Positions 9,831-22,336 of a DNA stretch of 64,000 bases are shown here, piece by piece (the first letter of the stretch is position 1; each line of letters begins with the position of its first letter). This stretch comes from Azomonas agilis. Lineage in GTDB: Bacteria; Pseudomonadota; Gammaproteobacteria; Pseudomonadales; Pseudomonadaceae. The DNA is taken from NCBI RefSeq assembly GCF_007830255.1, contig NZ_VLKG01000002.1, forward strand, positions 62,001 through 126,000, given 5' to 3'. Both the position numbers and the translations under genes were made by a program. The notes under the pieces were generated by a model. It was not told the DNA's origin, searched no databases, and was given only the letters and a program-made list of their open reading frames with translations.

Positions 9831-10856
9831 TTGTCCACTACGGTCATTGCAGTTGATGCTATGGGTGGGGACTTCGGTCCCCACTGTATTGTTCCGGCTT
9901 GTCTGGAATGCCTCTCTGAAATGCCTTCTTTGCACTTAGTTCTAGTGGGGCAAGTGTCCGTACTTAAGCCTTTACTTGAGCCTGCCAAACAGAAGGTTGA
10001 TTTCGCACGTATCTCTGTTATAGAGGCCAGCGAAGCGATTCGTATGGATGAGCGGCCTACCCAAGCGCTTCGGGGCAAGCCTCGTTCGTCCATGCATATT
10101 GCTTTAGAAATGGTGCGCGCAGGGCAGGCACAGGCGTGTGTCAGTGCCGGAAATACCGGAGCTTTAATGGCGGTTGCGCGCCATGTGTTAAAAACAGTAC
10201 CGGGTATTGATCGTCCTGCTATTGCAGCGTCGATTCCAACGGAACAAGGATTTTGTTTGTTGTTGGACTTGGGTGCTAATGTGGACTGCAGCGCAGAGCA
10301 CTTGTATCAATTTGCTCTGATGGGGTCGGTTGCGGCTCAGGTATCGGGCATTGCAAACCCCCGAGTAGCCTTGCTGAACGTGGGTACTGAGACGATTAAA
10401 GGCAGTCAGCAGGTTAAGCGTGCGGCACAGCTTTTATCCCAAGGGCAGCGCCTAAATTATCAAGGCTTTATTGAGGGAGACGGGCTGTTTCGAGGCGAAG
10501 CAGACGTTGTGGTCTGTGATGGTTTTGCGGGTAATGTGGTGCTGAAGTCCAGTGAGGGCTTGGCCCAGATGATTAGCCATAAGGTTGAGCACTTATTTAA
10601 ACGCTCCCTATGGTCTCGGTTTGTAGGGCTGTTGAGCTTGCCTTTATTAATAGAGCTTAAGGCCGAATTAATGCCCTCTCGATATAATGGGGCCAGCTTC
10701 CTTGGCTTACAGGGTGTAGTGGTTAAAAGTCATGGTAGTGCGGGTCCTGAAGGTATTAAGGCGGCTATTCGTCAGGCTGTTCGGGATGTACAGCAAGATG
10801 TTCCAGGACAGTTACGCATGCGGCTGGAGCCTTTGTTGTCACAGAGTGCTTTTTAA
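9831..10856 (+). CDS. plsX: Phosphate acyltransferase PlsX
   Basis: 341 residues from a TTG start 2 nt after rpmF; the conserved (M)[14 protein letters not shown]-terminus supports this unusual start, because the next ATG would cut into the DAMGGD motif. PlsX makes acyl-phosphate from acyl-ACP, the donor for PlsY in phosphatidic acid synthesis at the cytoplasmic face of the membrane. Other family motifs seen are [27 protein letters not shown] and CDGFAGNV. There is no strong ribosome binding site, so translation is probably coupled to rpmF. Confidence 0.96.
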   Translation: MSTTVIAVDAMGGDFGPHCIVPACLECLSEMPSLHLVLVGQVSVLKPLLEPAKQKVDFARISVIEASEAIRMDERPTQALRGKPRSSMHIALEMVRAGQAQACVSAGNTGALMAVARHVLKTVPGIDRPAIAASIPTEQGFCLLLDLGANVDCSAEHLYQFALMGSVAAQVSGIANPRVALLNVGTETIKGSQQVKRAAQLLSQGQRLNYQGFIEGDGLFRGEADVVVCDGFAGNVVLKSSEGLAQMISHKVEHLFKRSLWSRFVGLLSLPLLIELKAELMPSRYNGASFLGLQGVVVKSHGSAGPEGIKAAIRQAVRDVQQDVPGQLRMRLEPLLSQSAF

Positions 10857-10894
10857 AAAATCCAGTGCCTTAAATCCTATAAGAGACTTATAAG

Positions 10895-11830
10895 ATGTCT
10901 GTAACCTTTGCCTTCGTATTTCCCGGTCAAGGCTCTCAATCCCTAGGCATGCTCTCTGGGATGGAGCAACATTCAGCAGTGGCCGAAACCTATGCAGAGG
11001 CTTCTGAAGTTCTTGGTTATGATCTGTGGGCTTTAACCCAGACAGGCCCAGAAGCTGTATTGAATCAGACGGATAAAACTCAGCCAGCCATTCTAACGGC
11101 CTCCATTGCGTTGTGGCGTTATTGGCAGGCAGAGACAGCCTTAGCACCGGCTGCTGTAGCAGGCCATAGCTTAGGCGAGTACTCCGCCTTAGTAGCGGCA
11201 GGCAGTTTGAGTTTTGCAGAGGCGGTTGCCTTGGTAGAGCGCCGTGGCCAGTTGATGCAACAGGCTGTTCCTGCTGGTGAAGGGGGTATGGCTGCTGTTT
11301 TGGGTTTAGAAGATGCCGATGTGATGGCTGCCTGTGATGAAGCGTCACAAGGACAAGTAGTCAGCGCAGTGAACTTTAATGCACCCGGACAGGTGGTGAT
11401 CGCTGGGGCTTCAGAGGCAGTAGCGCGTGCGGTGGAAGCCTGTAAAGCACGGGGTGCTAAGCGGGCTATGTCCTTGCCCGTGAGTGTTCCTTCCCATTGT
11501 GCCTTGATGCGTCCTGCGGCTGAGCGTTTTGCGGAGTCGGTATCGGCTTTGAATTGGCAAACGCCTAAAATCCCGCTGGTGCAAAACGTTACCGCAGCAA
11601 TACCCGCGGACTTAACTCAGTTGAAGCAGGACTTATTGGCCCAGTTGTATAGTCCAGTGCGCTGGGTAGAGTCCATCGTGACCTTAAGTCAGCAAGGGAT
11701 CACGGATTTGGTAGAGTGTGGGCCAGGTAAAGTGTTGTCAGGCTTGAATAAGCGCTGTGTCAAAGGCATTGTGACCCATAATTTGGACACGCCAGAAGCT
11801 TTTGCGGCTACGCGTGTAGCGCTGGCCTAA
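10895..11830 (+). CDS. fabD: Malonyl-CoA:ACP transacylase FabD
   Basis: 311 residues. FabD moves malonyl groups from CoA to acyl carrier protein, supplying the extender unit for fatty acid synthesis. The oxyanion motif FPGQGSQS is at residues 9-16, the nucleophile S92 lies in GHSLGEYSA and the catalytic H201 in VPSHCALM, both at the same positions as in the E. coli enzyme. Fourth gene of the operon, 38 nt after plsX and 13 nt before fabG. Confidence 0.97.
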   Translation: MSVTFAFVFPGQGSQSLGMLSGMEQHSAVAETYAEASEVLGYDLWALTQTGPEAVLNQTDKTQPAILTASIALWRYWQAETALAPAAVAGHSLGEYSALVAAGSLSFAEAVALVERRGQLMQQAVPAGEGGMAAVLGLEDADVMAACDEASQGQVVSAVNFNAPGQVVIAGASEAVARAVEACKARGAKRAMSLPVSVPSHCALMRPAAERFAESVSALNWQTPKIPLVQNVTAAIPADLTQLKQDLLAQLYSPVRWVESIVTLSQQGITDLVECGPGKVLSGLNKRCVKGIVTHNLDTPEAFAATRVALA

Positions 11831-11843
11831 ACAGGAGAATGCT

Positions 11844-12584
11844 ATGAGTCTGCAAGGCAAGGTGGCACTGGTAACCGGTGCTAGTCGCGGGATTGGCCAA
11901 GCCATCGCTTTAGAATTGGGCCGTCAAGGTGCTATTGTGATCGGAACTGCTACCTCTGCATCTGGAGCAGAGCGCATTGCAGATGTGCTGAAGGATCACG
12001 GCATTCAGGGTGCAGGGTTGGTATTGGATGTCAGTAATGATGAGTCTGTTAGCACGACTTTGGAGCACATTCAGCAGCATCTGGGACAGCCCGCGATTTT
12101 AGTAAATAATGCAGGCATCACCCGTGATAACCTCATGCTGCGCATGAAGGATGATGAGTGGTATGACGTGATTAATACCAACCTAAACAGCTTATACCGT
12201 CTATCTAAGGCTGTTCTGCGTGGTATGACCAAAGCCCGCTGGGGACGTATTATTAATATTGGTTCTGTTGTGGGCGCAATGGGTAATGCCGGACAGGTAA
12301 ACTACGCGGCCGCCAAAGCGGGTCTTGAGGGCTTCAGCCGTGCCTTAGCCCGTGAAGTAGGTGGTCGAGGGATTACGGTTAACTCGGTAGCTCCAGGCTT
12401 TATCGACACGGATATGACCCGTGATCTGGCAGAAGCCCATAAAACAGCCTTATTGGGACAAATTCCCCTAGGCCGTTTGGGGCAGGCAGAAGAGATTGCC
12501 CAAGTAGTGGCTTTTTTAGCCTCTGAACAAGCAAGCTATGTGACGGGAGCGACTATTCCCGTCAATGGTGGCATGTATATGTAG
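11844..12584 (+). CDS. fabG: 3-oxoacyl-ACP reductase FabG
   Basis: 246 residues, a classical short-chain dehydrogenase using NADPH to reduce 3-oxoacyl-ACP. The cofactor motif is TGASRGIG (residues 11-18), NNAG follows near residue 88, and the catalytic Ser-Tyr-Lys set is S141, Y154 and K158. The C-terminal TGATIPVNGGMYM is typical of FabG. An AGGAG site precedes the start. It closes the transcription unit, with a terminator 36 nt downstream before the separately promoted acpP. Confidence 0.97.
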   Translation: MSLQGKVALVTGASRGIGQAIALELGRQGAIVIGTATSASGAERIADVLKDHGIQGAGLVLDVSNDESVSTTLEHIQQHLGQPAILVNNAGITRDNLMLRMKDDEWYDVINTNLNSLYRLSKAVLRGMTKARWGRIINIGSVVGAMGNAGQVNYAAAKAGLEGFSRALAREVGGRGITVNSVAPGFIDTDMTRDLAEAHKTALLGQIPLGRLGQAEEIAQVVAFLASEQASYVTGATIPVNGGMYM

Positions 12585-12619
12585 TAGGTAAAGAACACAG
12601 AATTGCCTCGAAAATAACT

Positions 12620-12649
12620 TCGGCTTTACCCTAAAGCCGAGCGTTTTTT
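12620..12649 (+). terminator. Terminator after fabG
   Basis: Nine-bp stem TCGGCTTTA / TAAAGCCGA with a 3-nt loop, followed by GCG and six Ts. Confidence 0.85.
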
Positions 12650-12695
12650 CGTAGGGAATTGGTTAAAGGCAGTTGCCCAGCAGGCTGCTTTTGGC

Positions 12696-12723
12696 TTGAA
12701 ATGCGGAAAAAGCTTTCTATAAA
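12696..12723 (+). promoter_or_regulatory. Sigma-70 promoter of acpP
   Basis: TTGAAA (12696-12701), 16-nt spacer, TATAAA (12718-12723). This gives acpP its own strong promoter and a leader of about 45 nt containing a TAGGAG ribosome binding site. Confidence 0.75.
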
Positions 12724-12774
12724 CTACCGCGCGAACCAGCTGGCTGAATTTTCCATAGGAGTTTAAACAAGTTT

Positions 12775-13011
12775 ATGAGCACCATCGAAGAACGCGTCAA
12801 GAAAATCGTTGCTGAACAACTTGGCGTCAAAGCAGACGAAGTTACCAACAGTGCTTCCTTCGTCGAAGACCTGGGTGCCGACTCTCTTGATACCGTCGAG
12901 CTGGTTATGGCTTTGGAAGAGGAATTCGAAACTGAGATTCCTGACGAGCAAGCTGAGAAGATCACTACTGTTCAAGAAGCCATTGATTACATTACGACCA
13001 ACGCTCAGTAA
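12775..13011 (+). CDS. acpP: Acyl carrier protein
   Basis: 78 residues, very acidic. S37 in [10 protein letters not shown] is the site that receives the 4'-phosphopantetheine arm, at the usual position. AcpP carries growing acyl chains in the cytosol and hands them to the Fab enzymes around it. It has its own promoter and is bounded on both sides by terminators, so it can be expressed far above its neighbours. Codon use is biased towards C-ending codons, as expected for an abundant protein. Confidence 0.98.
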   Translation: MSTIEERVKKIVAEQLGVKADEVTNSASFVEDLGADSLDTVELVMALEEEFETEIPDEQAEKITTVQEAIDYITTNAQ

Positions 13012-13048
13012 CGCGTTCAGTCAGCTGTAATACTCGGCTTCGAGTCTG

Positions 13049-13087
13049 AAAAGCCGCACTGCCTTACACCAAGACAGTGCGGCTTTT
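13049..13087 (+). terminator. Terminator after acpP
   Basis: Perfect 13-bp stem AAAAGCCGCACTG / CAGTGCGGCTTTT with a 13-nt loop, ending in a short T run. Confidence 0.85.
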
Positions 13088-13169
13088 ACATAGTGAAAAC
13101 GATTTTAAAAGCTGGTCCGTTTGCAGGCGGTTTAGAGGCAGGGCCGGTATCTAAGAAAGGAGAAGCGCT

Positions 13170-14414
13170 GTGTCGCGTAGACGCGTCGTGGTCACCGGGA
13201 TGGGGATGGTTTCGCCACTGGGTAACGATGTGCCGAACAGCTGGCGGGGGGTTTTAGCCGGCCAGAGCGGTATTGCCCCGATCACCCACATGGACGTTTC
13301 GGCCTATTCCACTCATTTTGGTGGCGAAATCAAAGACTTTCAGGTTGAACAATATCTGTCAGCCAAAGAAGCCCGTAAGTTGGATTTGTTTATCCAATAT
13401 GGATTGGCCGCTTGTTTTCAGGCGATGCAGAATTCAGGGATAGAGGTAACGGATGCCAATCGTGAGCGTATTGGTGTGGCTATGGGCTCAGGAATCGGAG
13501 GTTTAACCAACATCCAAGGTAACTGTGAGCTATTGTTGCACCAAGGCCCGCGCCGTATTTCTCCTTTCTTTGTCCCTGGTTCCATCATCAATATGGTGTC
13601 GGGATTTTTGTCGATTCATTTAGGTATTCAAGGCCCTAACTACGCCATTGCCACCGCCTGTACTTCGGCGACCCACTGCATTGGTCAGGCTTTCCGCAAT
13701 ATTCAGTACGGTGAGGCGGATGTGATGATTGCCGGTGGTTCAGAGCGCGCCTCCTGTGGCTTAGGCTTGGGCGGTTTTGCCGCTGCCCGTGCGCTGTCCA
13801 CCCGTAACGACAATCCAACCGCTGCCAGTCGTCCTTGGGATCGTGGCCGTGACGGTTTTGTGCTCTCCGATGGCTCAGGGGCTTTGGTGCTGGAAGAGTT
13901 GGAGCATGCAAAAGCCCGTGGTGCGCGTATCTATGCTGAGCTGATTGGCTTTGGGATGAGTGGAGATGCCTACCATATGACGGCCCCGCCCGAAGATGGT
14001 GCAGGGGCGGCCCGCTGTATGCGTAATGCGTTGCAAGATGCTCAGCTAAACCCTGAAGCTATTGATTACGTTAATGCCCACGGTACTTCAACCCCAGCGG
14101 GTGATCGTGCTGAGGCAGCGGCGTTAAAGAAAATCTTTGGTGAACATGCCTACCGTTTTGCAGTGAGCTCCACCAAGTCCATGACCGGACATTTGTTGGG
14201 TGCGGCGGGTGCGGTAGAGGCTATTTTCACCGTGCTGTCTCTACAAGATCAGGTAGCTCCTCCCACCATCAACTTGGATGATCCAGATGACGGCTGCGAT
14301 TTAGATTTTGTACCCCATGAGGCGCGCACTCTACCTATGGATATTGCACTGTCCAACTCTTTTGGCTTTGGAGGGACTAACGGCTCACTGATTTTCCGCC
14401 GTTTTTCCTCATGA
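13170..14414 (+). CDS. fabF: 3-oxoacyl-ACP synthase II (FabF)
   Basis: 414 residues from a GTG start with AAGGAG 8 nt upstream. FabF elongates acyl-ACP with malonyl-ACP. The nucleophile is C164 in [10 protein letters not shown]; the two catalytic histidines are in VNAHGTSTP and [11 protein letters not shown]; the C-terminal loop [11 protein letters not shown] is present. It begins a second chain of tightly packed genes (fabF-pabC-mltG-tmk-holB-pilZ-tatD), overlapping pabC by 4 nt. Confidence 0.97.
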   Translation: MSRRRVVVTGMGMVSPLGNDVPNSWRGVLAGQSGIAPITHMDVSAYSTHFGGEIKDFQVEQYLSAKEARKLDLFIQYGLAACFQAMQNSGIEVTDANRERIGVAMGSGIGGLTNIQGNCELLLHQGPRRISPFFVPGSIINMVSGFLSIHLGIQGPNYAIATACTSATHCIGQAFRNIQYGEADVMIAGGSERASCGLGLGGFAAARALSTRNDNPTAASRPWDRGRDGFVLSDGSGALVLEELEHAKARGARIYAELIGFGMSGDAYHMTAPPEDGAGAARCMRNALQDAQLNPEAIDYVNAHGTSTPAGDRAEAAALKKIFGEHAYRFAVSSTKSMTGHLLGAAGAVEAIFTVLSLQDQVAPPTINLDDPDDGCDLDFVPHEARTLPMDIALSNSFGFGGTNGSLIFRRFSS

Positions 14415-15233
14415 GTTTGGTGTGGCTAAATGGGGTTCCTGCTACGGAAATAGCCTGTGACGATCGAGGGTTAGCCTATGGCGATGGTCTGTTTGAAACC
14501 CTCCGTGTACAAAATGGGCAGATTCCGCTGCTGGAGCGTCATTTACAGCGCTTAGAGTTGGGCTGTCAGCGCCTGATGATGCCGACCCATAAAGCTCAGT
14601 GGCAAGCGGATGTGTTGGCCTTTGCTGCTGAGTTGGGTACAGGTGTATGCAAGCTGCTGCTCACCCGAGGCAGTGGCTTGCGTGGCTATAGCCTTCCTGA
14701 CCCCTGCCAGCCTAGATGCCTGTTGTTGGGATCTGAGTTACCCAAGTATCCCGTCGAGCGTTCGACGCAAGGGATTGCTCTATTTCCCTGCGCTACTCGT
14801 TTGGCAGAGCAGCCTTTATTGGCCGGTCTAAAGCACTTAAATCGTCTGGAACAGGTATTGGCTCGATCCGAATGGCAAGACCCCCAGTATGCTGAAGGTT
14901 TAATGCGAGATACTTCAGGACGAGTGATTGAGGGCGTATTTAGCAATCTATTCATGGTGCAGGCGGGGCAGTTGGTGACACCGGTACTAAGCCGCTGCGG
15001 GGTAGCTGGGGTAATGCGAGCAGAGTTATTGGCGGCGGCATCCAGTCTAAATATCCCCTGTGTGGTGCGGGACTTAGCCTATGTGGAGTTACTCAAGGCG
15101 GATGAGGTCTTTATGTGTAACAGCATTTATGGCATCTGGCCGGTGAATCGTCTGCAAGACTCTAGTTGGCCCCAAGGCCCGGTTACTCGTCGTTTACAAG
15201 AGCACCTTAGCTTGCTGTGGAGTACGTCCTCGA

Positions 15234-15244
<11 letters not shown>
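14411..15244 (+). CDS. pabC: Aminodeoxychorismate lyase PabC
   Basis: 277 residues, a fold-type IV PLP enzyme that splits 4-amino-4-deoxychorismate to p-aminobenzoate and pyruvate for folate synthesis. The N-terminal [17 protein letters not shown] motif and the PLP lysine in [15 protein letters not shown] are present, as is [10 protein letters not shown]. The ATG overlaps the fabF stop (ATGA) and the gene overlaps mltG by 11 nt, so translation is coupled. Confidence 0.95.
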
Positions 15245-17906
<2,662 letters not shown>

Positions 17907-17938
17907 AATCCAAGGATCTTTTATGCAGGAGTGTGCGT

Positions 17939-18283
17939 ATGAACACCATGCCGACGGCAGAGCCACTGTCTTTGAGTATTAAAGATCGAGCCGTGTTGTA
18001 TACCGCTTATATGTCCTGCGTGCGTCATGGCGGACTTTTTATCCCTACCAGTCGCCCTTCACACATCGGCGAAGAGATCGTTTTGTTGCTGGATTTAATG
18101 GATGAGGCAGAGAGAATCCCAGTAAAAGGGCGCATCATTTGGATTACTCCGCGTAATACTCAGGATAATAGAACTCAGGGCGTGGGCATCCAGTTTACCG
18201 AAGCTAACTCCTTAGCCAGAACCAAAATTGAAACCTATCTGGCTGGGGTACTGGCTTCAGAGCGCCCCACCCATACCATGTAA
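17939..18283 (+). CDS. pilZ: Type IV pilus assembly protein PilZ
   Basis: 114 residues from ATG 17939, chosen for the GGAG 9 nt upstream and because it matches the length of P. aeruginosa PilZ (118 aa). A longer frame upstream overlaps holB and is not needed. The PilZ fold is recognisable (LSLSIKDRAVLYTAYM...GGLFIPT...GEEIVLLLDLMDE...VKGRIIWITP...GVGIQF), but the RxxxR and D/NxSxxG motifs that bind c-di-GMP are missing, as in the founding PilZ protein. It is required for type IV pilus biogenesis, working through FimX and PilB. Together with fimV at the right end it suggests a twitching organism. Confidence 0.9.
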   Translation: MNTMPTAEPLSLSIKDRAVLYTAYMSCVRHGGLFIPTSRPSHIGEEIVLLLDLMDEAERIPVKGRIIWITPRNTQDNRTQGVGIQFTEANSLARTKIETYLAGVLASERPTHTM

Positions 18284-18314
18284 TGGCTGATAGCCCTTTT
18301 TGAGAGCAACGACG

Positions 18315-19100
18315 ATGTTGGTAGATTCCCACTGTCACCTTGACCGACTGGACTTGAGCGCTTTTGGCGGATCCTTGGACGCTGTTTTAGAAGCAGCCAG
18401 AGCTCAGGGCGTAGGGCATTTTCTGTGCATTGGCGTTAATGCAGAAAATGCCGCCAAGGTGAAGGCATTGTCTGAGCGTTACCCCGATGTGGACTGCTCC
18501 GTGGGCATTCATCCCTTGGACTTAGCAGAAAGCGGGGAGCCCCATTTAGACTGGCTGTTGGCAGAATTGAATCATCCCCATGTGGTGGCTGTGGGTGAGG
18601 TGGGTTTGGATTGCCATTACGGGCAGGATTCCTTAGAAGCACAAAAGCAATCCTTCCGCCTGCATTTGGAGGCCGCTCGCATTACCGGCAAGCCTGTTGT
18701 AGTGCACACTCGCGAAGCCCGCGCCGATACCCTAGCCCTGTTGCGTGAAGCCAATCTCCCGCAGGCCGGTGTGTTGCACTGTTTTACCGAGGATTGGGAC
18801 ATGGCCAAGGCGGCTTTGGATTTGGGATTTTATATTTCACTGTCGGGGATTATCACCTTCCGTAATGCGGAAGATTTGCGTCAGATTGCCCGCCGTATTC
18901 CCGAAGATCGCCTGTTAGTAGAAACCGATGCACCTTATTTAGCGCCGATGCCCTATCGGGGTAAGTCCAATTTACCCCAGTACGTGCGAGAAACTGCCAA
19001 GCTGCTGGCTGAACTGCGTGGCGTGGATTTAGAAACCCTAGCCGCCCAAACTACTGCAAACTTTAAGCGCCTCTTTCCCTTGGCCCGAGTCGCGGCTTAA
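18315..19100 (+). CDS. TatD-family metal-dependent hydrolase (YcfH type)
   Basis: 261 residues from ATG 18315; a TTG 15 nt upstream is in frame but less likely. It is an amidohydrolase-fold DNase with two metal sites: DSHCHLDRL near the N-terminus supplies two His, E in GEVGLDCHY, His in VVHTREA and LHCFTEDW, and Asp in ETDAPYLAP. E. coli also has this relative (YcfH) right after holB. The role of the YcfH branch is unclear; TatD itself acts on DNA ends in repair. Confidence 0.93.
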   Translation: MLVDSHCHLDRLDLSAFGGSLDAVLEAARAQGVGHFLCIGVNAENAAKVKALSERYPDVDCSVGIHPLDLAESGEPHLDWLLAELNHPHVVAVGEVGLDCHYGQDSLEAQKQSFRLHLEAARITGKPVVVHTREARADTLALLREANLPQAGVLHCFTEDWDMAKAALDLGFYISLSGIITFRNAEDLRQIARRIPEDRLLVETDAPYLAPMPYRGKSNLPQYVRETAKLLAELRGVDLETLAAQTTANFKRLFPLARVAA

Positions 19101-19131
19101 TGGGTTAGCAGCACCAGAGTGAGCCCCTGAT

Positions 19132-20496
19132 ATGACCGACACTGCGCTGCATCGAGGCTTATCAAACCGCCATATTCAGTTGATTGCCTTAGGTGGAGCC
19201 GTAGGCACGGGCTTATTTTTGGGTTCCTCCGGTGTGTTGGGCTTGGCGGGGCCGTCTCTGCTCTTAGGCTATGCCCTTGCAGGCTTAGTAGCCTTTTTCA
19301 TCATGCGCCAGTTGGGGGAAATGGTCGTTGAAGAGCCGGTAGCCGGTTCTTTTAGCCATTTTGCCCATCGTTATTGGGGACGTTACGCGGGCTTTTTGTC
19401 CGGTTGGAATTATTGGGCCTTGTATGTACTGGTGGGCATGGCGGAACTGACTGCCGTAGGCAAGTACATACAATTTTGGTGGCCTGAAATCCCCACATGG
19501 CTCACGGTAGCCCTGTGTTTTGCACTGATCAATGCCGTGAATTTAACCAGTGTCAGAGCCTTTGGTGAGGCCGAATTCTGGTTTGCCCTGATCAAGGTGG
19601 TTGCCATTGTGGCTATGATCTTATTCGGGCTGTATCTGCTGTTGGGTGGCTCAGACCCCCAAGCCTCGGTGACTAATCTGTGGGCTCATGGGGGATTTTT
19701 CCCTTTTGGGGCCACGGGCTTGTTGATGTCTTTGGCCTTTATCATGTTCTCCTTTGGTGGATTAGAGTTGGTGGGAATAACCGCCGCTGAAGTACGCAAT
19801 CCACAACAAGTGATTCCCAAAGCCATCAATCAGGTGGTGTACCGGATTCTGATTTTTTATCTGGGCGCTCTGAGTATTTTGCTGATGCTGTGCCCTTGGG
19901 ATCAGTTATTGGCCCAGTTGAGGGCTGCGGGTGATCCTTACAGCAGCAGCCCCTTTGTACAGATTTTTGCCTTGATAGGGCGCGATTTGGCCGCCCATGT
20001 ACTGAATTTTGTGGTGTTGACGGCGGCGTTATCGGTTTATAACAGCGCGGTGTATTGCAACAGTCGCATGCTGTACGGATTAGCGGTGCAGCAGGATGCG
20101 CCCGCTTGGTTAACTTATACCGATCGGCGTGGCGTGCCCGTAGCGGCTTTAGCCCTATCTGCCGCGGTGACTTTGTTGTGTGTGCTGGTGAACTATGTGT
20201 TACCCCAAGGTGCTTTAGAGCTGCTGATGTCCCTTGTAGTGGCAACTTTGGTTATTAACTGGGCCATGATCAGTTTGACCCATCTGCGGTTTCGTAAAGC
20301 CTTACAAACCCAAGGTATAGCCCCTCTGTTTCCAGCACTCTGGCATCCTTGGAGCAATTATCTGTGCTTGGCCTTTATGGGACTAATTGTGCTGGTGCTT
20401 TGGTTAACGCCCAGTGTTCGCCTATCGGTATTAGCCATACCCTTTTGGCTCGGCTTGATGTATGGCTGCTACCGTTGGCGTATGCGAGCCTCTTAA
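19132..20496 (+). CDS. aroP: AroP-like aromatic amino acid permease
   Basis: 454 residues with about 12 membrane helices, an amino acid-polyamine-organocation family proton symporter. Long stretches match remembered E. coli AroP closely: LSNRHIQLIALGGAVGTGLFLG, MRQLGEMVVEEPVAGSFSHFA, ELTAVGKYIQFW, IMFSFGGLELVGITAAE and YNSAVYCNSRML. It should import Phe, Tyr and Trp; exact specificity within the AroP/PheP group is inference. Its stop overlaps the stop of the convergent aminotransferase within TTAA. Confidence 0.88.
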   Translation: MTDTALHRGLSNRHIQLIALGGAVGTGLFLGSSGVLGLAGPSLLLGYALAGLVAFFIMRQLGEMVVEEPVAGSFSHFAHRYWGRYAGFLSGWNYWALYVLVGMAELTAVGKYIQFWWPEIPTWLTVALCFALINAVNLTSVRAFGEAEFWFALIKVVAIVAMILFGLYLLLGGSDPQASVTNLWAHGGFFPFGATGLLMSLAFIMFSFGGLELVGITAAEVRNPQQVIPKAINQVVYRILIFYLGALSILLMLCPWDQLLAQLRAAGDPYSSSPFVQIFALIGRDLAAHVLNFVVLTAALSVYNSAVYCNSRMLYGLAVQQDAPAWLTYTDRRGVPVAALALSAAVTLLCVLVNYVLPQGALELLMSLVVATLVINWAMISLTHLRFRKALQTQGIAPLFPALWHPWSNYLCLAFMGLIVLVLWLTPSVRLSVLAIPFWLGLMYGCYRWRMRAS

Positions 20497-21617
20497 CGCA
20501 GGGTGCGAATCAGGTCTAGGGTGTCTTCGAGTACCTGAATGGGTGTGTAGAAGTGGGGCGATAGACGAATGCCGCCGCCGCGTTGAGCACACACTACCTG
20601 ATGGCTTTTGAGGTATTCAAACAGGCTGCTGTTATCGACTCCGGCCCGTCGAAACGTCAGGATACCGGCTTGGCGCTCGGAGGTTTTGGGGCTGAGCAGT
20701 TCAACGCCGGGAATGCGTTCTAACTCTTGTTGTAAAAAGCGGATGCGCTCTTGGATGCTTTGGGCCACTTCGACTAGGCTCACCTCTTCGAGTAGGCTTA
20801 GGCTAGCCTCTAAAGCCACAGCACCCAGCATATTGGGGCTACCACACTCAAAGCGTCGAGCGGTGCGAGCGGGTTGCCATTCGGTACGGTCGTAATCTCC
20901 GGCATGCTCCAGCATATGCCAACCGTATTCATGCAGACTGAGTCGTTCGCGCAGATCGCGGCGGCAATAAAACACCCCTAAACCCTCAGGGCCGAGCATC
21001 CATTTATGCCCATCGGCCATGGCAAAGGTGCATTGGCTGGCCTGTACATCAAAAGGCAAAGCTCCTAATTGTTGAATCGCATCCACGCAGAGTAGAACGC
21101 CGCGTTGTTGGCAGCCGGCTCCCAGTCGCTCTAAATCCATACGCAGGCCGCTGCCAAATTGTACCGCGCTGATGGACAGCACTCGGGTACGTGGCCCGCA
21201 GGCGTTTAACAAAGCGGCTTCAGGATCGCTGCCGGTAAGGCTGACCGCGATGACTTCCACTCCTTTGGGCCTTAAGGCTTCCCATACCACCCGATTGGAG
21301 GGAAATTCTTGGTCGCTAATCACCACTTGATCCCCGGCCTGCCAGTCCAAGCCAAAGGCCACAAAGGACAGCGCTTCGGAGGTGTTTTTAACCAGCGCAA
21401 TATCGGCGGTACTGGGGGCATTGAGTAAACGCATTAAACGCTGACGCAGCAGTTGTTCAATTTTTAGCCACTCTGGATAATCCCGAGCCCCGATGCGTAA
21501 ATTCTGCTCGGTAAAGGCTTTAACGGCTTCGGCGGCGCGCAAGGGCCAAGGCGCTACGGCGGCGTGGTTGAGGTAGCGTAACTCAGGGTTTTGGGGAAAC
21601 TCGTGGCTAAACGACAT
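20493..21617 (-). CDS. Class V aminotransferase / cysteine desulfurase-like PLP enzyme
   Basis: 374 residues from ATG 21617, preferred to a start at 21632 because GGAG lies 7 nt upstream. Fold-type I PLP enzyme: the N-terminal RYLNHAAVAPWP is typical of the SufS/isopenicillin-N epimerase-like branch, the PLP lysine is in ADGHKWMLGPEGLGVFYC, and SALSFVAF/TSEALSFV bind the cofactor phosphate. FECGSPNMLGAVAL follows. Without the active-site cysteine loop of SufS being recognisable, I cannot say whether it is a desulfurase, a lyase or an aminotransferase. Confidence 0.85.
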   Translation of the reverse strand: MSFSHEFPQNPELRYLNHAAVAPWPLRAAEAVKAFTEQNLRIGARDYPEWLKIEQLLRQRLMRLLNAPSTADIALVKNTSEALSFVAFGLDWQAGDQVVISDQEFPSNRVVWEALRPKGVEVIAVSLTGSDPEAALLNACGPRTRVLSISAVQFGSGLRMDLERLGAGCQQRGVLLCVDAIQQLGALPFDVQASQCTFAMADGHKWMLGPEGLGVFYCRRDLRERLSLHEYGWHMLEHAGDYDRTEWQPARTARRFECGSPNMLGAVALEASLSLLEEVSLVEVAQSIQERIRFLQQELERIPGVELLSPKTSERQAGILTFRRAGVDNSSLFEYLKSHQVVCAQRGGGIRLSPHFYTPIQVLEDTLDLIRTLR

Positions 21618-21733
21618 ACAAAGGCTCCGCAAGCGATGGGCAAATATCAGTCAAGGATGGCCCGGATACTGCAAAGAGAGCAAGATAAGGGTATAGAGTC
21701 CGCCAGTTTTCCGACGTTGAGGGAGCTACATAC

Positions 21734-22336
21734 ATGCGCTTGGTGATCCTGAGCCTTCTTTTGTTGTCTGTAAGTGCGTGCATGAAAGTCAGCGATATGG
21801 CGGATGGCACGGCCTACCATATGCGTGATGCCGGATTATTGGATCACAACACGACTACGCGCGTGTATAACCGGCGCTTGCAGCCGGACTCTTACATCTA
21901 CATCGCCCAAGGGAGTTTCGTGCCGCCGGGCAAGGTCTATCCTCGACCTAATGTGGTGGCTGAAGAGGCATTTAAGGGGTTTGTTGAGTACTTTCCCATG
22001 ATTCGCCGTGCCAATCGGCCCCAAAATTTGGAGGAGGCGCTGACCGAAGCTTTAAATATGGGAGCCAACTATGTGCTTTATACCCGCTTTGCCGCTGCGG
22101 ATGATCGCGTGGGCAGTTTTGACGAGTTTAATAACCAAAGGGCTTTAGATCGGGTAGGTGTTGATAGTGGCGTGATTCAAGCCATGCTGATTGAAACAAC
22201 CACCCGTTATCTGGTGGATACGGTACGGATTCACAATCGTGGAGGGCTGTTCAATATTTACGAGGCCCGCCCTGAGGATTTAATCAGAAGACCCTTTGAG
22301 GATTATGCCCAGACATTGTTGGGGTTAGGCGGCTAA
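21734..22336 (+). CDS. DUF4823 family lipoprotein
   Basis: 200 residues. The signal peptide MRLVILSLLLLSVSAC ends in a lipobox (SVSAC, lipidated C16), so the protein should be anchored in the envelope. The rest resembles the DUF4823 family common in Pseudomonas, with YIAQGSFVPPGKVYP and EALNMGANYVLYTRF. Function is unknown. The stop overlaps the stop of the convergent icp gene. Confidence 0.8.
   Translation: MRLVILSLLLLSVSACMKVSDMADGTAYHMRDAGLLDHNTTTRVYNRRLQPDSYIYIAQGSFVPPGKVYPRPNVVAEEAFKGFVEYFPMIRRANRPQNLEEALTEALNMGANYVLYTRFAAADDRVGSFDEFNNQRALDRVGVDSGVIQAMLIETTTRYLVDTVRIHNRGGLFNIYEARPEDLIRRPFEDYAQTLLGLGG

Noticed and set aside
10839-11348. 169-codon frame antisense to fabD
   Set aside because: No family features, and fabD on the other strand has S92 and H201 at the E. 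coli positions.
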